A DNA stretch of 64,000 nt from Renibacterium sp043789415 (GCF_043789415.1 NZ_JBDLLW010000004.1:1-64000); one strand, 5' to 3'. Counted from the stretch's first letter, positions 43,834-52,588 are shown. The notes: generated by a model not told the origin, from the sequence alone. Numbers and translations: made by a program.

Positions 43834-44754
43834 ATGCCCGTCGTAACCATGCGTCAACTGCTCGACAGTGGCGTACATTTCGGTCATCAGACCCGTCGTT
43901 GGAACCCGAAGATGAAGCGATTCATCCTCACCGAACGCAACGGCATCTACATCATTGACCTGCAGCAGTCGCTGTCCTACATCGACCGTGCTTTCGAGTT
44001 CGTCAAGGCCACTGTGGCTCACGGCGGCAGCGTGCTCTTCGTGGGCACCAAGAAGCAGGCCCAGGAAGCTATCGCTGAGCAGGCGACCCGCGTTGGCCAG
44101 CCCTACGTCAACCACCGCTGGTTGGGTGGCATGCTGACCAACTTCCAGACCGTTGCCAAGCGCATCCAGCGGATGAAGGAACTCGAAGAGATCAACTTCG
44201 AGGACGTCGCAGCCTCCGGCCACACCAAGAAGGAACTCTTGCTGCTCAAGCGCGAGCTCACCAAGCTGGAAGCCAACCTGGGCGGCATCCGCAATCTGAC
44301 CAAGGTTCCTTCCGTGGTCTGGATCGTTGACACCAAGAAGGAGCACCTCGCGATCGACGAGGCCAAGAAGCTCAACCTCCCGGTTGTCGCTATCTTGGAC
44401 ACCAACTGCGATCCCGATGAAGTCGACTTCCCGATCCCCGGTAACGATGACGCGATCCGCTCCGTCAACCTGCTGACCCGGGTGATCGCCGACGCCGTTG
44501 CTGAGGGCTTGATCGCCCGCAACTCCAAGGCTGCCGGTTCCGAAGAGGGCGCCACTGCCGCTGAGCCGATGGCTGAGTGGGAACGTGAGCTCCTGGAAGG
44601 CCATGCCGCCGCGCAGAGTGAGTCGGAAGCCATCTCCGCTGAAGAGGCCGCTGAGGTTATCACCGGCACCGAAGCTGAGAAAGCCGCTGAAGCTTTCACC
44701 GAAGAGACCCCAGCAGTAGAAACTCCGGCAGAAACCCCCTCCGAAGACAAGTAG
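43834..44754 (+). CDS. rpsB: 30S ribosomal protein S2
   Basis: 306 residues. The core is standard S2: MRQLLDSGVHFGHQTRRWNPKM, FVGTKKQAQ, NHRWLGGMLTNFQT and PVVAILDTNCDPDEVDFPIPGNDDA. An acidic, Ala/Glu/Thr-rich tail of about 60 residues follows, as in many actinobacteria. AAAGGAG precedes the ATG. It heads the rpsB-tsf unit. Confidence 0.97.
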   Translation: MPVVTMRQLLDSGVHFGHQTRRWNPKMKRFILTERNGIYIIDLQQSLSYIDRAFEFVKATVAHGGSVLFVGTKKQAQEAIAEQATRVGQPYVNHRWLGGMLTNFQTVAKRIQRMKELEEINFEDVAASGHTKKELLLLKRELTKLEANLGGIRNLTKVPSVVWIVDTKKEHLAIDEAKKLNLPVVAILDTNCDPDEVDFPIPGNDDAIRSVNLLTRVIADAVAEGLIARNSKAAGSEEGATAAEPMAEWERELLEGHAAAQSESEAISAEEAAEVITGTEAEKAAEAFTEETPAVETPAETPSEDK

Positions 44755-44757
44755 TAA

Positions 44758-44813
44758 CTGCCGAACACTGCCGGGATACTGACCACGTCACGATGGGGTT
44801 GGTGTTCCGGCAG
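44758..44813 (+). terminator. Imperfect hairpin between rpsB and tsf
   Basis: CTGCCGAACAC (44758-44768) pairs with GTGTTCCGGCAG (44802-44813) with one bulge. It could attenuate read-through or stabilise the rpsB message. Confidence 0.4.
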
Positions 44814-44887
44814 AGTTCTGAGACCTAGGGGTTCGGCCCCGCAGATACTTCACACGAAACTCATCCACACATAACTGAGGAGTTCAT

Positions 44888-45724
44888 ATGGCGAACTACA
44901 CCGCCGCTGATATCAAAGCTCTCCGCGAGCGCACTGGCGCTGGCATGATGGACGTCAAGAAGGCCCTGGACGAGGCGAACGGCGACGCTGAGAAGGCGCT
45001 CGAACTGATTCGCATCAAGGGACTCAAGGGAGCTACCAAGCGCGAAGGCCGCTCCACCGCTGAAGGCCTGGTTGCCGCCACCGTTCAGGACGGCGTCGGC
45101 GTCATGGTCGAGGTCAACTGCGAGACTGACTTCGTTGCCAAGTCCGCTCCTTTTATCGACTTCTCCAATAAGGTGCTGGCGGCTGCCGTTGCTTCCGGTG
45201 CCGAGGACGTCGACAGCCTGCTGACCGCCCAGGTCGAGGGCAAGCCGCTTTCCGAGCTGGTCATCGAAGCCGGCGCTCTGCTGGGCGAGAAGGTCGCCAT
45301 TCGCCGTTTGGCCCGGGTTGCCGGTGCCGTGGTGGATGCTTACCTGCACAAGACCTCCAAGGATCTTCCCGCGCAGGTTGGCGTGCTGTTCGCCGTTGAA
45401 GGCGAGGGCAGCGAAGTCACCGCCGCAGCCCACGATGTTGCGGTGCACATTGCCGCTTACACTCCGAACTACCTCAGCCGGGAAGAAGTTCCTGCTGAGC
45501 TGGTAGAGAGCGAACGCCGGATCGCTGACGAGACCGCTCGCGCCGAGGGTAAGCCCGAGGGCGCCCTGGCCAAGATCGTCGAAGGTCGTCTGACCGGTTT
45601 CTTCAAGGAGAACGTGCTGCTCGATCAGCCTTTCGCCAAGGACGCCAAGAAGAGCATCTCTCAGGTACTCGAGGAGGCCAAGGCCAAGCCGCTGGCTTTC
45701 GCCCGGTTCCGGGTCGGTTCCTAA
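44888..45724 (+). CDS. tsf: Translation elongation factor Ts
   Basis: 278 residues; nucleotide-exchange factor for EF-Tu. The N-terminal UBA-like module (ADIKALRERTGAGMMDVKKAL), the EF-Tu contact TDFVAK (about residues 80-85) and the two core repeats are present. GAGGAG precedes the ATG. It follows rpsB by 133 nt and ends at a strong terminator. Confidence 0.97.
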   Translation: MANYTAADIKALRERTGAGMMDVKKALDEANGDAEKALELIRIKGLKGATKREGRSTAEGLVAATVQDGVGVMVEVNCETDFVAKSAPFIDFSNKVLAAAVASGAEDVDSLLTAQVEGKPLSELVIEAGALLGEKVAIRRLARVAGAVVDAYLHKTSKDLPAQVGVLFAVEGEGSEVTAAAHDVAVHIAAYTPNYLSREEVPAELVESERRIADETARAEGKPEGALAKIVEGRLTGFFKENVLLDQPFAKDAKKSISQVLEEAKAKPLAFARFRVGS

Positions 45725-45733
45725 GCTTTAGCC

Positions 45734-45785
45734 AAAATACCCTCGTTGCGATTCCAACATGCCGGAATTGCAACGAGGGTATTTT
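45734..45785 (+). terminator. Terminator of the rpsB-tsf unit
   Basis: AAAATACCCTCGTTGC and its inverse form a long stem (45734-45755 with 45764-45785, one mismatch) whose 3' side ends in TATTTTT. Confidence 0.9.
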
Positions 45786-45819
45786 TGTGTGGAGTCCGCA
45801 AAGGACGTTCTGTAAGGCC

Positions 45820-45865
45820 GGGACCCCTGAGCCCATAGTGCATGTTGAACAAGCTCAGGGGTCTC
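45820..45865. terminator. Second hairpin, probably terminator of the small minus-strand gene
   Basis: GGGACCCCTGAGC (45820-45832) pairs with GCTCAGGGGTCTC (45853-45865), one G-U, around a 20-nt loop, followed on the plus strand by GGTTTT. Confidence 0.6.
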
Positions 45866-45879
45866 GGTTTTAGAGCACC

Positions 45880-46119
45880 CTAGAGCGCGGCGGAAGGGAT
45901 TGCCTTGCTCTGGGGGATCGGGGAAGCGGAATCGGTGAGACCTCGCCGATCCGCTGCTGTGTGCTTGCTCGCGCGCTGGGCGATGATGTGCACTTCTGCT
46001 ACGACCCGGGCTGCGTCCCGGTCGAATGGCATTGCACCGTGAGCGCTAAGTCGGCGAGCGTTATGCCGGGCGGCGCTGCGTTCCGAGTAGCTCCGGAGCC
46101 AGCGCTTGAAAGTTTTCAT
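45880..46119 (-). CDS. Small basic hypothetical protein
   Basis: 79 residues (MKTFKRWLRSYSERSAARH at the N-terminus, then FDRDAARVVAEVHIIAQRASKH). No family is recognised. The codon use, with mostly G or C in third positions, matches the neighbours and the frame is bounded by terminators, so I think it is a real gene. It is divergent from the LysR gene with 92 bases between. No ribosome site is seen. Confidence 0.5.
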   Translation of the reverse strand: MKTFKRWLRSYSERSAARHNARRLSAHGAMPFDRDAARVVAEVHIIAQRASKHTAADRRGLTDSASPIPQSKAIPSAAL

Positions 46120-46199
46120 GAATTAATCGTGGATCGCCCAATTCATTAGCACAAGCGAATATTTCTTTATAACCATGAAGGAATGCTAAAGATTGGTGC

Positions 46200-46205
46200 T
46201 ATTCT
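46200..46205 (+). promoter_or_regulatory. Leaderless -10 box of the LysR gene
   Basis: TATTCT ends 6 nt before ATG 46212. Confidence 0.6.
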
Positions 46206-46211
46206 CGGATC

Positions 46212-47150
46212 ATGCTCGATCCACATCGCCTGAGAATTTTCCGCTCTGTGATAGCCCACGGATCGATTCAGGCGGCGGCACATCAACTCGGTTACACGCC
46301 CTCAGCCGTCAGTCAGCAAGTTGCGCTTTTACAGCGGGAGACCGGGCTGACCTTGTTTGAGCGTTCTGGCCGCGGCATTGTGCCCACCTCGCACGGCAAG
46401 GCGTTGGCTGCAGAGAGCGATGAGGTGATTGCCAGCCTGAGCCGACTGGCCGGAGTGGTGGCCGACCTGCGTAATGGCGTCAGCAGCAAGCTTACGGTGG
46501 GACATTTCTCCTCGGTGGGCACCTCTTGGATGCCGGGAATCGCGCGGCGGCTGATGGATGAATTCCCGGAGCTTCGCCTCGAGCTGATGCTCAATGAGGG
46601 GCCGGAAGGGCCGGAGAGTAAGCGGCACGCGGAAAAACCCGATATCGACTTGGTGGTCTATTCCGAACACTTCGAGAGCGTTCCAGCGAATGGTTACATC
46701 CTGCAGCACCTGGCGAACGATCCTTATGTCGCGGTGCTGCACCGCGAGCATCCGCTCGCGCACCGAGCCTGGATCGAACTGAGCGAACTGCGGGATGAGG
46801 ATTGGGTTGACAATGATTTTTCCAATGGGCTGTGCACTCGTATTGTGATGCGGGCCTGCAGTGCCGCCGGTTTCCGCCCCCGTTATGTGGCTCAAGCCCA
46901 GGATCATTACACCGCGATCGCCTTCGTGGCTAGCGGTGTCGGGGTGACGGTTGTGCCGCGGCTGGCCGCCGTTGCGCTGTCCGACTCGGTTCGGGTGGTG
47001 CGGCTGAGCAATCCCGAGCCGGTGCGGGGAATCTCTGTGCTGATTAAGGAATCCCTCGAGCAGACGCCGGTCGTCCGGCGAACCCTCGAATTGCTGGCGG
47101 AGTGCGCCGGGCAGCTCCAGCCGGTGGTTCAGGCGCCCGCTGCGGATTAG
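46212..47150 (+). CDS. LysR-family transcriptional regulator
   Basis: 312 residues. The N-terminal winged helix-turn-helix (LRIFRSVIAHGSIQAAAHQLGYTPSAVSQQVALLQRE in outline, residues 6-42) is followed by a periplasmic-binding-like effector domain (LTVGHFSSVGTSWMP, LMLNEGP, VASGVGVTVVPRLA). Target and ligand are unknown; the small divergent gene is a candidate. TATTCT is six bases before the ATG and no ribosome site is present. It sits between tsf and pyrH, which are normally adjacent in actinobacteria. Confidence 0.88.
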   Translation: MLDPHRLRIFRSVIAHGSIQAAAHQLGYTPSAVSQQVALLQRETGLTLFERSGRGIVPTSHGKALAAESDEVIASLSRLAGVVADLRNGVSSKLTVGHFSSVGTSWMPGIARRLMDEFPELRLELMLNEGPEGPESKRHAEKPDIDLVVYSEHFESVPANGYILQHLANDPYVAVLHREHPLAHRAWIELSELRDEDWVDNDFSNGLCTRIVMRACSAAGFRPRYVAQAQDHYTAIAFVASGVGVTVVPRLAAVALSDSVRVVRLSNPEPVRGISVLIKESLEQTPVVRRTLELLAECAGQLQPVVQAPAAD

Positions 47151-47186
47151 CATCTGGCTAACTGATCGGCTTCACTCAGCCCGCTC

Positions 47187-47219
47187 ATCAGCCTTCTCGG
47201 CTGTGCTCGGCCGGCTGAT
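47187..47219 (+). terminator. Weak hairpin after the LysR gene
   Basis: ATCAGCC (47187-47193) and GGCTGAT (47213-47219) pair; a GGCTG repeat lies inside the loop. There is no U-run. Confidence 0.35.
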
Positions 47220-47250
47220 CCGTGGTTCGCCCGGTGGCGCCCGGACACGG

Positions 47251-47256
47251 TAACCT
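47251..47256 (+). promoter_or_regulatory. Likely -10 box of pyrH
   Basis: TAACCT lies about 50 bases before the pyrH ATG and would give a leader of about 45 nt. This promoter separates pyrH-frr-cdsA from tsf. No convincing -35 is seen. Confidence 0.35.
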
Positions 47257-47306
47257 AAATAGGCCGCATAAGCGTGAGAGCAAACTTAGCCCCCAGGGAA
47301 GGCACC

Positions 47307-48047
47307 ATGGAGAGCAGCAAAGAACCGTTGAACATCCCAGCCAAAACCAAACGACGGGTGCTTCTGAAGCTCTCAGGTGAGGTATTCGGCGGAGGCAAAT
47401 TAGGGGTTGACCCGGCGACGGTGCGCGGCATCGCCCAGCAGATCGCTGAAACCGTCGGCGAGGTCGAAGTGGCCGTGGTGGTGGGCGGAGGTAACTTCTT
47501 CCGGGGTGCTGAGCTCTCCCAGTCCGGGATGGACCGCTCACGGGCAGACTACATGGGCATGTTGGGCACCGTGATGAACTGCCTGGCGCTACAGGATTTC
47601 CTGGAACAAGCCGGAGTGGAAACCAGGGTGCAGAGCGCGATCACTATGGGGCAGGTAGCAGAGGCCTATATTCCGCGCCGTGCCATCCGGCACCTGGAAA
47701 AGGGCAGAGTGGTGATTTTCGGTGCAGGTGCCGGTCTGCCCTACTTCTCCACCGATACCGTGGCGGCTCAGCGGGCTCTCGAAGTACACGCGGACATCGT
47801 GCTGATGGCGAAGAATGGCGTGGACGGCGTCTACACCGCGGATCCGCGGAAAGATCCCGACGCCGTCAAACTCGACCGGCTCACCTATAACGAAGCCTTG
47901 CAGCGTGACATCCGAGTTCTTGACCAAACCGCTTTCAGCCTGTGCAAAGACAATAACCTTTCGATGCTGGTTTTCGGTATGGAGGGCGAAGGCAATGTCA
48001 CCAAGGCCATCAAGGGCGAAGACCTGGGAACCCTCGTCACGCCGTAG
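47307..48047 (+). CDS. pyrH: UMP kinase
   Basis: 246 residues; phosphorylates UMP to UDP. The amino-acid-kinase fold shows VLLKLSGEVFGG, VVVGGGNFFRG, DYMGMLGTVMNCLALQD, the FGAGAGLPYFSTDT phosphate loop and KNGVDGVYTADPRKDPDA. The ATG at 47307 (AGGGAAGG upstream) is used; an earlier in-frame start adds eleven residues. It heads the pyrH-frr-cdsA group. Confidence 0.96.
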   Translation: MESSKEPLNIPAKTKRRVLLKLSGEVFGGGKLGVDPATVRGIAQQIAETVGEVEVAVVVGGGNFFRGAELSQSGMDRSRADYMGMLGTVMNCLALQDFLEQAGVETRVQSAITMGQVAEAYIPRRAIRHLEKGRVVIFGAGAGLPYFSTDTVAAQRALEVHADIVLMAKNGVDGVYTADPRKDPDAVKLDRLTYNEALQRDIRVLDQTAFSLCKDNNLSMLVFGMEGEGNVTKAIKGEDLGTLVTP

Positions 48048-48091
48048 TATGAATGTGAGCAGCTTTACTACCAAAGGAAACAGGGAAACAA

Positions 48092-48649
48092 GTGATTGAA
48101 GAAACCCTACTCGAAGCCGAAGAGAAGATGGATAAGGCCGTCGAGGTGGCCAAAGAGGACTTCAGCTCAGTGCGCACCGGTCGTGCGAACCCGAGCCTTT
48201 TCTCCAAAGTGATGGTTGACTACTACGGCACTCCCACCCCTTTGCAGCAGCTTGCCTCCTTCTCCGTACCGGAGGCGCGAACCTTGCTGATCAGCCCCTA
48301 CGATCGCAGTGCCCTGGCGGATATTGAGAAAGCGCTGAGCAACTCTGAGGTGGGTGCGAACCCCTCGAACGACGGCAATGTGATCCGCGTGGTGATTCCC
48401 GAACTGACCGAGGAACGCCGTCGTGACTATGTGAAGATCGTGCGCAGCAAGGGCGAGGACGCCAAGGTCTCGATCCGGAACATCCGGCGCAAGGCCAAGG
48501 AAACCTTAGACAAGATCGTCAAGGACGGCGACGCCGGTGAGGATGAAGGCTCGCGCGCGGAAAAAGAGCTAGATTCGCTGACCAAGTCGCACACCGACAA
48601 TATTGACGAATTGCTCAAGCGCAAAGAAGCCGAACTGCTCGAGGTCTAA
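48092..48649 (+). CDS. frr: Ribosome recycling factor
   Basis: 185 residues, the exact family size. VRTGRANPSLFSKVMVDYYG and RRRDYVKIVRSKGEDAKVSIRNIRR are the signature segments. It starts at GTG with AGGGAAA upstream. It splits post-termination ribosomes with EF-G. Its stop overlaps the cdsA start (TAATG). Confidence 0.97.
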   Translation: MIEETLLEAEEKMDKAVEVAKEDFSSVRTGRANPSLFSKVMVDYYGTPTPLQQLASFSVPEARTLLISPYDRSALADIEKALSNSEVGANPSNDGNVIRVVIPELTEERRRDYVKIVRSKGEDAKVSIRNIRRKAKETLDKIVKDGDAGEDEGSRAEKELDSLTKSHTDNIDELLKRKEAELLEV

Positions 48650-49863
48650 TGAGCCAGACGCCCGAGCCTCCGCCGCTACCCAGCCGAAGGGTTTTGCGTG
48701 CTGCTGAACGTGAGGCTGAGAAAAAGGCGGCAAAGGGCGCAGCGCACCGAGCGGCCAGCCAGGGCAGTGGTAAGCCCACTACCCTGGAGGGTCGACGAGC
48801 GCCTCTGACCGGAGTTATCCCTGCGGTACCCGCGGTCCACGGCAGGGAGATCCCCGCTATTCCTCGGGCCACCGCGCCTTTGGCCGAGATTCCGAAGGCG
48901 GCCTTTGCGGCCGCTCCGATCGCGGAGCCCACGGTAGCGCTGCCTCCTCAGCATGCAGAGTCAGCGCTGAGTACCGAGACTTCGGACGACGCCGAGCAAA
49001 CGGCTAAACCTTCCCGGGCGGGACGAAACCTGCCCGCCGCGATAGGCGTCGGCCTGCCCTTGTTGGTGATCGTCTTGGGCGGTCTGCTGTTCTACCCGCC
49101 AGCTTTTCTGGCCATGGTGATTCTCGCCTCCGCGCTCGGTGTGTGGGAGATCAGCAGGGCTCTGCTGCAGCGCGGGGTAGAGGTGCCGATTGCGCCGATC
49201 ATGGTGGGTGTGCTGGCGATGCCGGTGGCGGCCTACTATGCGGGAGCGGAAGGCCTGCTCTTCGCTCTGATCAGCTCGGCACTGGCCGTCCTGCTTTGGC
49301 GAACCCTGGACTCCGCCAAGGGAGCCGGGCCAAGCATTTTCGCCGGTGTCTTCGTGCTGGTTTGGGTGCCTTTTCTGATCAGTTTCTCGGTGCTGATCCT
49401 TCGAGAGCCGAACAACCTCGCCAGCGTCCTGGAATTCCGCAGCTGGCCAGCGGGGGAGGGGGCACTGCGAGTCTCCACCATGCTGCTGCTCGCGGTGGCC
49501 AGCGACACCTTCGGCTACCTTGTCGGGGCGCTTCTCGGAAAGCATCCGATGGCCCCGAAGATCAGTCCTAAAAAGTCCTGGGAGGGCTTCGCCGGATCGG
49601 TCGTGGGAGCTTTGATCATCGGTGTGCTGGCCTCAATCTTCCTGCTCGGCGAACCTTTCTGGTTCGGACTGATCCTGGCCGTGGCGATAGTGATCGCCGG
49701 GACGGCCGGAGACCTCGCCGAGTCGATGGTGAAGCGTGAACTGGGGGTCAAGGACATGTCCAGCATTCTGCCCGGGCACGGCGGGCTGATGGACAGGCTC
49801 GACTCGATTATCTTTGCCGCCCCGATGGCCTTCTTGATTTACGGCCTGCTTGAACTGTTCTGA
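48649..49863 (+). CDS. cdsA: Phosphatidate cytidylyltransferase
   Basis: 404 residues. A Pro/Ala-rich cytosolic N-terminus (about 125 residues) precedes eight or so membrane segments. The CdsA signature lies near the C-terminus (SMVKRELGVKDMSSILPGHGGLMDRLDS) with the preceding KISPKKSWEGFAGS motif. It makes CDP-diacylglycerol, the precursor used by the phosphatidyltransferase at 36402. It overlaps frr by one base. Confidence 0.95.
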   Translation: MSQTPEPPPLPSRRVLRAAEREAEKKAAKGAAHRAASQGSGKPTTLEGRRAPLTGVIPAVPAVHGREIPAIPRATAPLAEIPKAAFAAAPIAEPTVALPPQHAESALSTETSDDAEQTAKPSRAGRNLPAAIGVGLPLLVIVLGGLLFYPPAFLAMVILASALGVWEISRALLQRGVEVPIAPIMVGVLAMPVAAYYAGAEGLLFALISSALAVLLWRTLDSAKGAGPSIFAGVFVLVWVPFLISFSVLILREPNNLASVLEFRSWPAGEGALRVSTMLLLAVASDTFGYLVGALLGKHPMAPKISPKKSWEGFAGSVVGALIIGVLASIFLLGEPFWFGLILAVAIVIAGTAGDLAESMVKRELGVKDMSSILPGHGGLMDRLDSIIFAAPMAFLIYGLLELF

Positions 49864-49876
49864 CCAGCCGACTGGA

Positions 49877-49882
49877 TAGGAT
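49877..49882 (+). promoter_or_regulatory. Leaderless -10 box of the DivIVA-domain gene
   Basis: TAGGAT ends 6 nt before GTG 49889. Confidence 0.55.
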
Positions 49883-49888
49883 AGAGAT

Positions 49889-50473
49889 GTGGTAGAGACA
49901 ACACAAGAGAAGACCTTGGCTTCCCCTTTCGGGCGAGTCGACCGCAAGAGCTATGGCTACAACACCAAGCAGGTCGATCAGTTCCTGGCTAAGGCACGCG
50001 CCATCTACACCTCGGCGGAGCAGGGGCAGAAGGCGCTGACGAGCCGCGATGTGCGCGAGATGACCTTCGATGCGGTGCGTGGTGGTTATGAACCCCAGGC
50101 GGTGGATGCCGCGCTCGATCGGCTCGAGGATGTTTTCGCCCAACAGGAACGCGATGCGCTGATCGCCAGCAAAGGCGAAGATGCCTGGCTGGCTCAGATC
50201 GGCAGGCTCTCCGGAGTGCTGCGGGCTCGATTGCACCGGCCCGACGGCCAGAGATTCCGCAGGCCCCGACGCAATGGCCGCTCCTACAAAACCACCGATG
50301 TGGACGCTCTCTGCCACCAACTGCTCGAGTACTTCGAGCAGGACAAACCGCTCAGCGTCGATGTGGTGCGCCGTGCGGTCTTCGGTCCCGCACGGGGCAA
50401 GGACGGTTACGAGGAACAGCAGGTCGATGCTTTCCTCGACCGAGTCATCGAGCTGATGGCAGCCATCGACTGA
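49889..50473 (+). CDS. DivIVA-domain protein
   Basis: 194 residues with two copies of a short DivIVA-like motif: VDRKSYGYNTKQVDQFLAKA near residue 13 and RGKDGYEEQQVDAFLDRVIELM near the C-terminus; a third, looser copy (FDAVRGGYEPQAVDAALDRLED) lies at 52-75. The short coiled segments suggest a Wag31-related accessory protein, not the polar-growth scaffold itself. GTG 49889 follows TAGGAT by six bases. It lies 25 nt after cdsA. Confidence 0.8.
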   Translation: MVETTQEKTLASPFGRVDRKSYGYNTKQVDQFLAKARAIYTSAEQGQKALTSRDVREMTFDAVRGGYEPQAVDAALDRLEDVFAQQERDALIASKGEDAWLAQIGRLSGVLRARLHRPDGQRFRRPRRNGRSYKTTDVDALCHQLLEYFEQDKPLSVDVVRRAVFGPARGKDGYEEQQVDAFLDRVIELMAAID

Positions 50474-50552
50474 GCCCCTTGCTCGCTCACTTTTCTCCCT
50501 ATCTCAGCGCGGCTTACGGTTCAGCGGGTTCCGGGCTGCACTAAGCTGCCAA

Positions 50553-50566
50553 GTGACAGGCGTCAC
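50553..50566. promoter_or_regulatory. CRP/GlxR-type binding site
   Basis: GTGACAGGCGTCAC is a perfect match to the GTGA-N6-TCAC core of cAMP-receptor-type sites. It ends 41 bases before the ATG of the symporter operon. TAAGCT at 50542-50547 and TAGTTG at 50574-50579 are possible -10 boxes. Confidence 0.6.
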
Positions 50567-50607
50567 ACTCAGGTAGTTGCCCCGTGCGGGATGTCAAAGG
50601 AGACATG

Positions 50608-50985
50608 ATGAGTCAAGCTGCTCAGCCAACCGATCGATCGCCGGATTCCTCCGCTGATTTCGTCGCGATCCAGCGGGACCCACGTTTTCAGAAGCTGCGA
50701 CGTCGGCATCGCAGTTTTGTTTTCCCACTCGCGATCATTTTCCTGCTCTGGTACTTCCTCTACGTGCTGCTGGCCGATTACGCGCACGACTTCATGTCGA
50801 TCAAGGTGGCGGGCTCGATCAACCTGGGCCTGATCTTCGGCCTCTTGCAGTTCGTCACGACCTTCGGCATCACCACTTGGTATGTGATGTATTCGAATCG
50901 GAAGCTGGACCCTCTCGCCGTCGAGATCCGTGAGGAGATCGAAGGTCAGAGCGCTGAGGGCTCCGATCTCGAAGGAGCCCGCTGA
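50608..50985 (+). CDS. DUF485 membrane protein (YjcH-like)
   Basis: 125 residues. After a Ser/Asp-rich N-terminus come AIQRDPRFQKLRRRHRSFVFPLAIIF, two membrane segments and the FVTTFGITTWYVMYSNRKLDPLA motif, typical of DUF485. This is the usual partner of the acetate permease ActP. ATG 50608 has GGAG at a workable spacing; ATG 50605 is an alternative. It overlaps the symporter gene (TGATG). Confidence 0.88.
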   Translation: MSQAAQPTDRSPDSSADFVAIQRDPRFQKLRRRHRSFVFPLAIIFLLWYFLYVLLADYAHDFMSIKVAGSINLGLIFGLLQFVTTFGITTWYVMYSNRKLDPLAVEIREEIEGQSAEGSDLEGAR

Positions 50986-52583
50986 TGATCGCCTCCATGC
51001 AGAGCAACTCGTGGATCAATATCCTGATCTTCGCGCTTTTCGTCGCGATCACCTTGATCATCGTGTTCCGAGCTAGCCGAAACAATAAAACAGCTGCCGA
51101 CTACTATGCTGCTGGCCGCTCCTTCACCGGTTCACAGAACGGCACCGCGATCGCCGGTGATTACCTTTCCGCGGCCTCCTTCCTGGGCATCACCGGGGCC
51201 ATTGCGGTCAATGGTTATGACGGTTTTCTCTACTCCATCGGTTTCCTAGTGGCCTGGCTCGTCGCGTTGCTACTGGTAGCCGAGCTATTGCGCAACACCG
51301 GTAAATTCACGATGGCCGATGTGCTGTCTTTTCGGCTAAGGCAACGTCCGGTGCGGATCGCGGCCGCGATTTCCACCCTGGTGGTCTGTTTCTTCTACTT
51401 ATTAGCCCAGATGAACGGCGCCGGGGCGCTGGTTTCCCTGCTGCTGGGCATCGGCGATAAAACCGGGCAGGCCTTGGTGATCACCGTGGTTGGCGCTCTG
51501 ATGATCGTCTATGTGCTGATCGGTGGCATGAAGGGCACCACCTGGGTGCAGATCATTAAGGCAGCTCTGCTGATCGCGGGTGCGGCCGTGATGACCGTCT
51601 GGGTGCTCTCGCTACACGGTTTCAACCTCTCCGGCCTCATGGATGCCGCGGTGGCCAAAGCCGGCGCCGGAGGCGAAGCGCTACTCAACCCGGGTAAGCA
51701 ATACGGGGCGACCGGAACCAGCAAGCTCGACTTCGTCTCACTCGGGCTAGCACTGGTCCTCGGGACGGCAGCCCTGCCTCACGTGCTGATGCGCTTCTAC
51801 ACTGTGCCGACCGCCAAAGAAGCTCGTAAATCGGTGGTCTGGTCGATCTGGTTGATCGGTATCTTCTACCTTTTCACCCTGGTACTCGGCTATGGGGCTG
51901 CCGCACTGATCGGTCCGAAGGACATTGCCGCGGCTCCCGGTGGGGTGAACTCCGCGGCGCCTTTGCTGGCTTTCGCGCTCGGCGGTCCGGTCTTGCTCGG
52001 TTTCATCGCGGCAGTGGCCTTTGCCACCATTCTCGCCGTGGTCGCCGGTTTGACGATCACAGCGGCGGCTTCTTTCTCACATGACATCTATTCCTCGGTG
52101 CTCAAAAAGGGCAAGCCAGAGCCCGGTAGTGAAGTCAAGGTAGCTCGCCTCACTGTAGTGGTGATCGGCGTCGTGGCGATTATCGGCGGTATCGGAACGA
52201 ATGGTCAGAACGTCGCCTTCCTGGTGGCGCTCGCCTTCGCGGTGGCGGCCAGTGCGAATCTGCCCACCATTCTCTACTCCCTGTTCTGGAAGCGATTCAC
52301 CACGAGAGGCGCGCTCTGGAGCATCTACGGCGGGTTATTCGCCGCTATTGTGCTCATCGTCTTTTCACCCGTGGTTTCGGGAAATGCCAAAGCGATGTTC
52401 CCGGAGGCGAATTTCTCTTGGTTCCCGCTGTCCAATCCCGGGATCATCTCCATTCCGTTCGCCTTCTTCCTCGGCTGGCTCGGCACCATGACAGATCGCC
52501 GCAAGGAGGATTCGATGAAGCAGGCTGAAATGGAGGTCCGTTCGCTCACCGGTCTCGGGGCTGAGAAGGCAAGCCATCACTGA
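50985..52583 (+). CDS. Solute:sodium symporter (ActP-like acetate permease)
   Basis: 532 residues with 13 or so membrane segments. Family motifs are AADYYAAGRSFTGSQNGTAIAGDYLSAASFLG, YDGFLYSIGFLVAWL and FATILAVVAGLTITAAASFSHD in outline, matching the SSS family cation/acetate symporter. Pairing with DUF485 and the CRP-type site upstream support uptake of acetate or another short carboxylate. The gene ends 5 bases before a strong hairpin. Confidence 0.9.
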   Translation: MIASMQSNSWINILIFALFVAITLIIVFRASRNNKTAADYYAAGRSFTGSQNGTAIAGDYLSAASFLGITGAIAVNGYDGFLYSIGFLVAWLVALLLVAELLRNTGKFTMADVLSFRLRQRPVRIAAAISTLVVCFFYLLAQMNGAGALVSLLLGIGDKTGQALVITVVGALMIVYVLIGGMKGTTWVQIIKAALLIAGAAVMTVWVLSLHGFNLSGLMDAAVAKAGAGGEALLNPGKQYGATGTSKLDFVSLGLALVLGTAALPHVLMRFYTVPTAKEARKSVVWSIWLIGIFYLFTLVLGYGAAALIGPKDIAAAPGGVNSAAPLLAFALGGPVLLGFIAAVAFATILAVVAGLTITAAASFSHDIYSSVLKKGKPEPGSEVKVARLTVVVIGVVAIIGGIGTNGQNVAFLVALAFAVAASANLPTILYSLFWKRFTTRGALWSIYGGLFAAIVLIVFSPVVSGNAKAMFPEANFSWFPLSNPGIISIPFAFFLGWLGTMTDRRKEDSMKQAEMEVRSLTGLGAEKASHH

Positions 52584-52588
52584 TTCGG

